Origin: Methanobrevibacter sp.
GTDB lineage: Archaea; Methanobacteriota; Methanobacteria; Methanobacteriales; Methanobacteriaceae
Length of the DNA: 32,243 nt
Direction of reading: 5' to 3'
Assembly (NCBI GenBank): GCA_031284925.1
Contig: JAITXE010000062.1
Span: 1-32,243, forward strand
Shown: one piece after another, positions 30,628 through 32,243 of the stretch
Layout of the letters: each line of letters begins with the position of its first letter
How positions within the stretch are numbered: the first letter of the stretch is position 1
Notes under the pieces: model-generated
Seen by the model: only the letters and a program-made list of their open reading frames with translations
Database searches by the model: none
What the model was told of the DNA's origin: nothing
Made by a program: the position numbers and the translations under genes

Positions 30628-31596
30628 TTAACTTTTTATTGATTTCATTGCATCAACCATGTTTTTTAGTTTGGAAAATGCTATTTCATCGGGAAGTATT
30701 CTCATTCCACAGTCAGGATCTATGTAAAGATTTTCTGAACCCAAAATATTTATTCCCTCTTCAATAATGGTTGTTATTTCATTAATAGATTCTACTTTTT
30801 GATTTTTAGTATCAATACATCCTAATCCAATTTTATTTAAATCATCACTATAATCTTTAATGACATTTAAATTGTTTTTACTTCCTGCAAACTCAAAATC
30901 AAGAATATCTACATTAAAATCAATTAGGTTTTTTAAGACATTACTTATATCTCCACAGCAGTGTAATGCAAGAGGAACATTAACCGATTTTGAAATTAGA
31001 TTGATGGATTCTTTAGCTATTTCCATATCCACAAGTCCAGTTGATAAAAAAGGTTCATCTATTTGAATCATTTTCACACCTTCTATCTCAAGTGATCTTG
31101 CTTCAGCTATTAAAACCTCTGATAAATCAAGAATGGCATCTTCTTTTCTTTTATAAACCTTGTTTTCTATAGTTGATGAATGAATCATTGTGTTTGGACC
31201 AGTTATTAATCCTTTTATTCCTTTTTTTTTTCTTTCTTTTTTTGATAGATTTAGTTCATCAAATTTTCTATTCATTACATTTATTGCATATTTTAAATCT
31301 CCTGTATCAGGTACAGAGCTTTTACTTCTAAGTTTAGAGTTTATTTTAGAGATATTACCTTCAAACTCATAACCAAAAATCTTATTTGCAGTTATTTTAA
31401 CCATGTTATCTCGTACTTGCCCATCTGAGATTATATCTATTCCTGCTGTTATTTGTTTAGTTACAACATGTTCAATAGCTATTTTATAACAATCATATAA
31501 TCCCATCATGTTTAATATCTTATTTTTTAAATTAGATGGATTTTGTTTTAGGGGTGGGTAACTTCCAACAACGGTACTTATCATTAAATTCCTCAA
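30628..31596 (-). CDS. metE: Core-MetE type methionine synthase (methylcobalamin/corrinoid:homocysteine methyltransferase-like)
   Basis: 322 aa; TVVGSYPP, DGQVRDNM, IDEPFLSTG, LHCCGD, DPDCGMR; lacks the N-terminal half of plant/bacterial MetE. Confidence 0.87.
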   Translation of the reverse strand: MRNLMISTVVGSYPPLKQNPSNLKNKILNMMGLYDCYKIAIEHVVTKQITAGIDIISDGQVRDNMVKITANKIFGYEFEGNISKINSKLRSKSSVPDTGDLKYAINVMNRKFDELNLSKKERKKKGIKGLITGPNTMIHSSTIENKVYKRKEDAILDLSEVLIAEARSLEIEGVKMIQIDEPFLSTGLVDMEIAKESINLISKSVNVPLALHCCGDISNVLKNLIDFNVDILDFEFAGSKNNLNVIKDYSDDLNKIGLGCIDTKNQKVESINEITTIIEEGINILGSENLYIDPDCGMRILPDEIAFSKLKNMVDAMKSIKS

Positions 31597-31639
31597 GATT
31601 TAAAATGTTTTAAAATAATATTAAATAGAAAGTTATTAG

Positions 31640-31960
31640 CTATTTCTTTTTAATGGATATTTTTGCCAGATGCTCAAACTCTTCTTCTTCTGCTGGAACT
31701 TCAATAACTGATGTTCCATGACATGGTTTAGTGTATGGGAGAATAATTGTTCCTTTTTCAATGTTTACTCCAATTGGGATAGGTGGAAGACCTATAATTC
31801 TTGCACCTAATACTTTATCACCTGGATTGATGTAGAGAATTTGGACTGCTTTTTCTTCTATAATTTTAGCACATTCTTTAAATCCTGCTCTTGTTGTAAA
31901 TATTTCATAATCATCTGATTGTTGTAGATATGTTTCTAAACAAAATGCCATTTTTATCAC
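31640..31960 (-). CDS. DUF1894-like methanogen-specific protein
   Basis: 106 aa; AFCLETYLQQSDDYEIFTTRAGFKECAKIIEEKAVQILYINPGDKVLGARIIGLPPIPIG, recognised as the conserved methanogen family. Confidence 0.65.
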   Translation of the reverse strand: MIKMAFCLETYLQQSDDYEIFTTRAGFKECAKIIEEKAVQILYINPGDKVLGARIIGLPPIPIGVNIEKGTIILPYTKPCHGTSVIEVPAEEEEFEHLAKISIKKK

Positions 31961-32243
31961 TGTTCTATTCCATAATTTATAATACTAATATTATTTGATA
32001 GATACATTTTTAACTCTTGAACTATATATATTAAATAATTAGAATATATAACTTAACTTATATTAATATTTAGTAGTTTGTAAAGTTGGTCATGTAAAAA
32101 TGGAGGTATTTTCAATTTCAAAAACCATTTTTATCAACACATAGATGCAATATTTTCTGGATGTTTTTATAAATCTTGAAAATGGAAACCCAACACTTTT
32201 GAGAGTGTCGTAAATACATGTTTTAAATTAGATAAATCATCTT

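Noticed and set aside
32090-32243. Possible IS terminus at the right edge (gttggtcatgtaaaaatggaggtattttcaatttc..., acacttttgagagtgt dyad)
   Set aside because: Cut by the window end; no matching partner repeat or transposase visible.

Overview
AT-rich window from a methanogenic archaeon of the Methanobacteriales, most likely a Methanobrevibacter (inference from the Eha hydrogenase, beta-RFAP synthase, Csl4-RpoL-TFS cluster, DUF1894-like protein and archaeal tRNAs). Intact housekeeping blocks: beta-RFAP synthase plus homoaconitase small subunit; csl4-rpoL-TFS; hemB plus a CitG-like protein; lysC-dapA-Zn ribbon; an energy-converting hydrogenase cluster running only from ehaI-like to ehaO; fused EcfA plus EcfT; core-MetE plus a DUF1894-like protein; four tRNAs (Arg-TCT, Thr-TGT, Pro-TGG, Tyr-GTA). 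Between these blocks lie heavily decayed accessory regions with remnants of a DDE transposase, HEPN, TelA, DUF2283-like, Panacea-type TA, HEPN-MNT and CbiH genes. Most notable observations: (1) a GtrII-like membrane glycosyltransferase with an (AG)8 tract just after its likely start codon, where losing one AG unit joins the upstream ATG to the whole ORF (candidate phase-variable surface glycosylation switch, OFF in this assembly); (2) an Eha operon that starts at ehaI with its own tandem TATA boxes and ends at ehaO; (3) a ~200 bp MITE-like element with perfect 23-bp inverted repeats directly after ehaO that truncates a HEPN gene; (4) a tight operon of Sfp-type PPTase (frameshifted), a PH-like/CFI-box protein and ThiG; (5) a frameshifted CbiK-type chelatase divergent from a CbiH remnant. 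All family assignments are from recognition of translated motifs; no database search was run.
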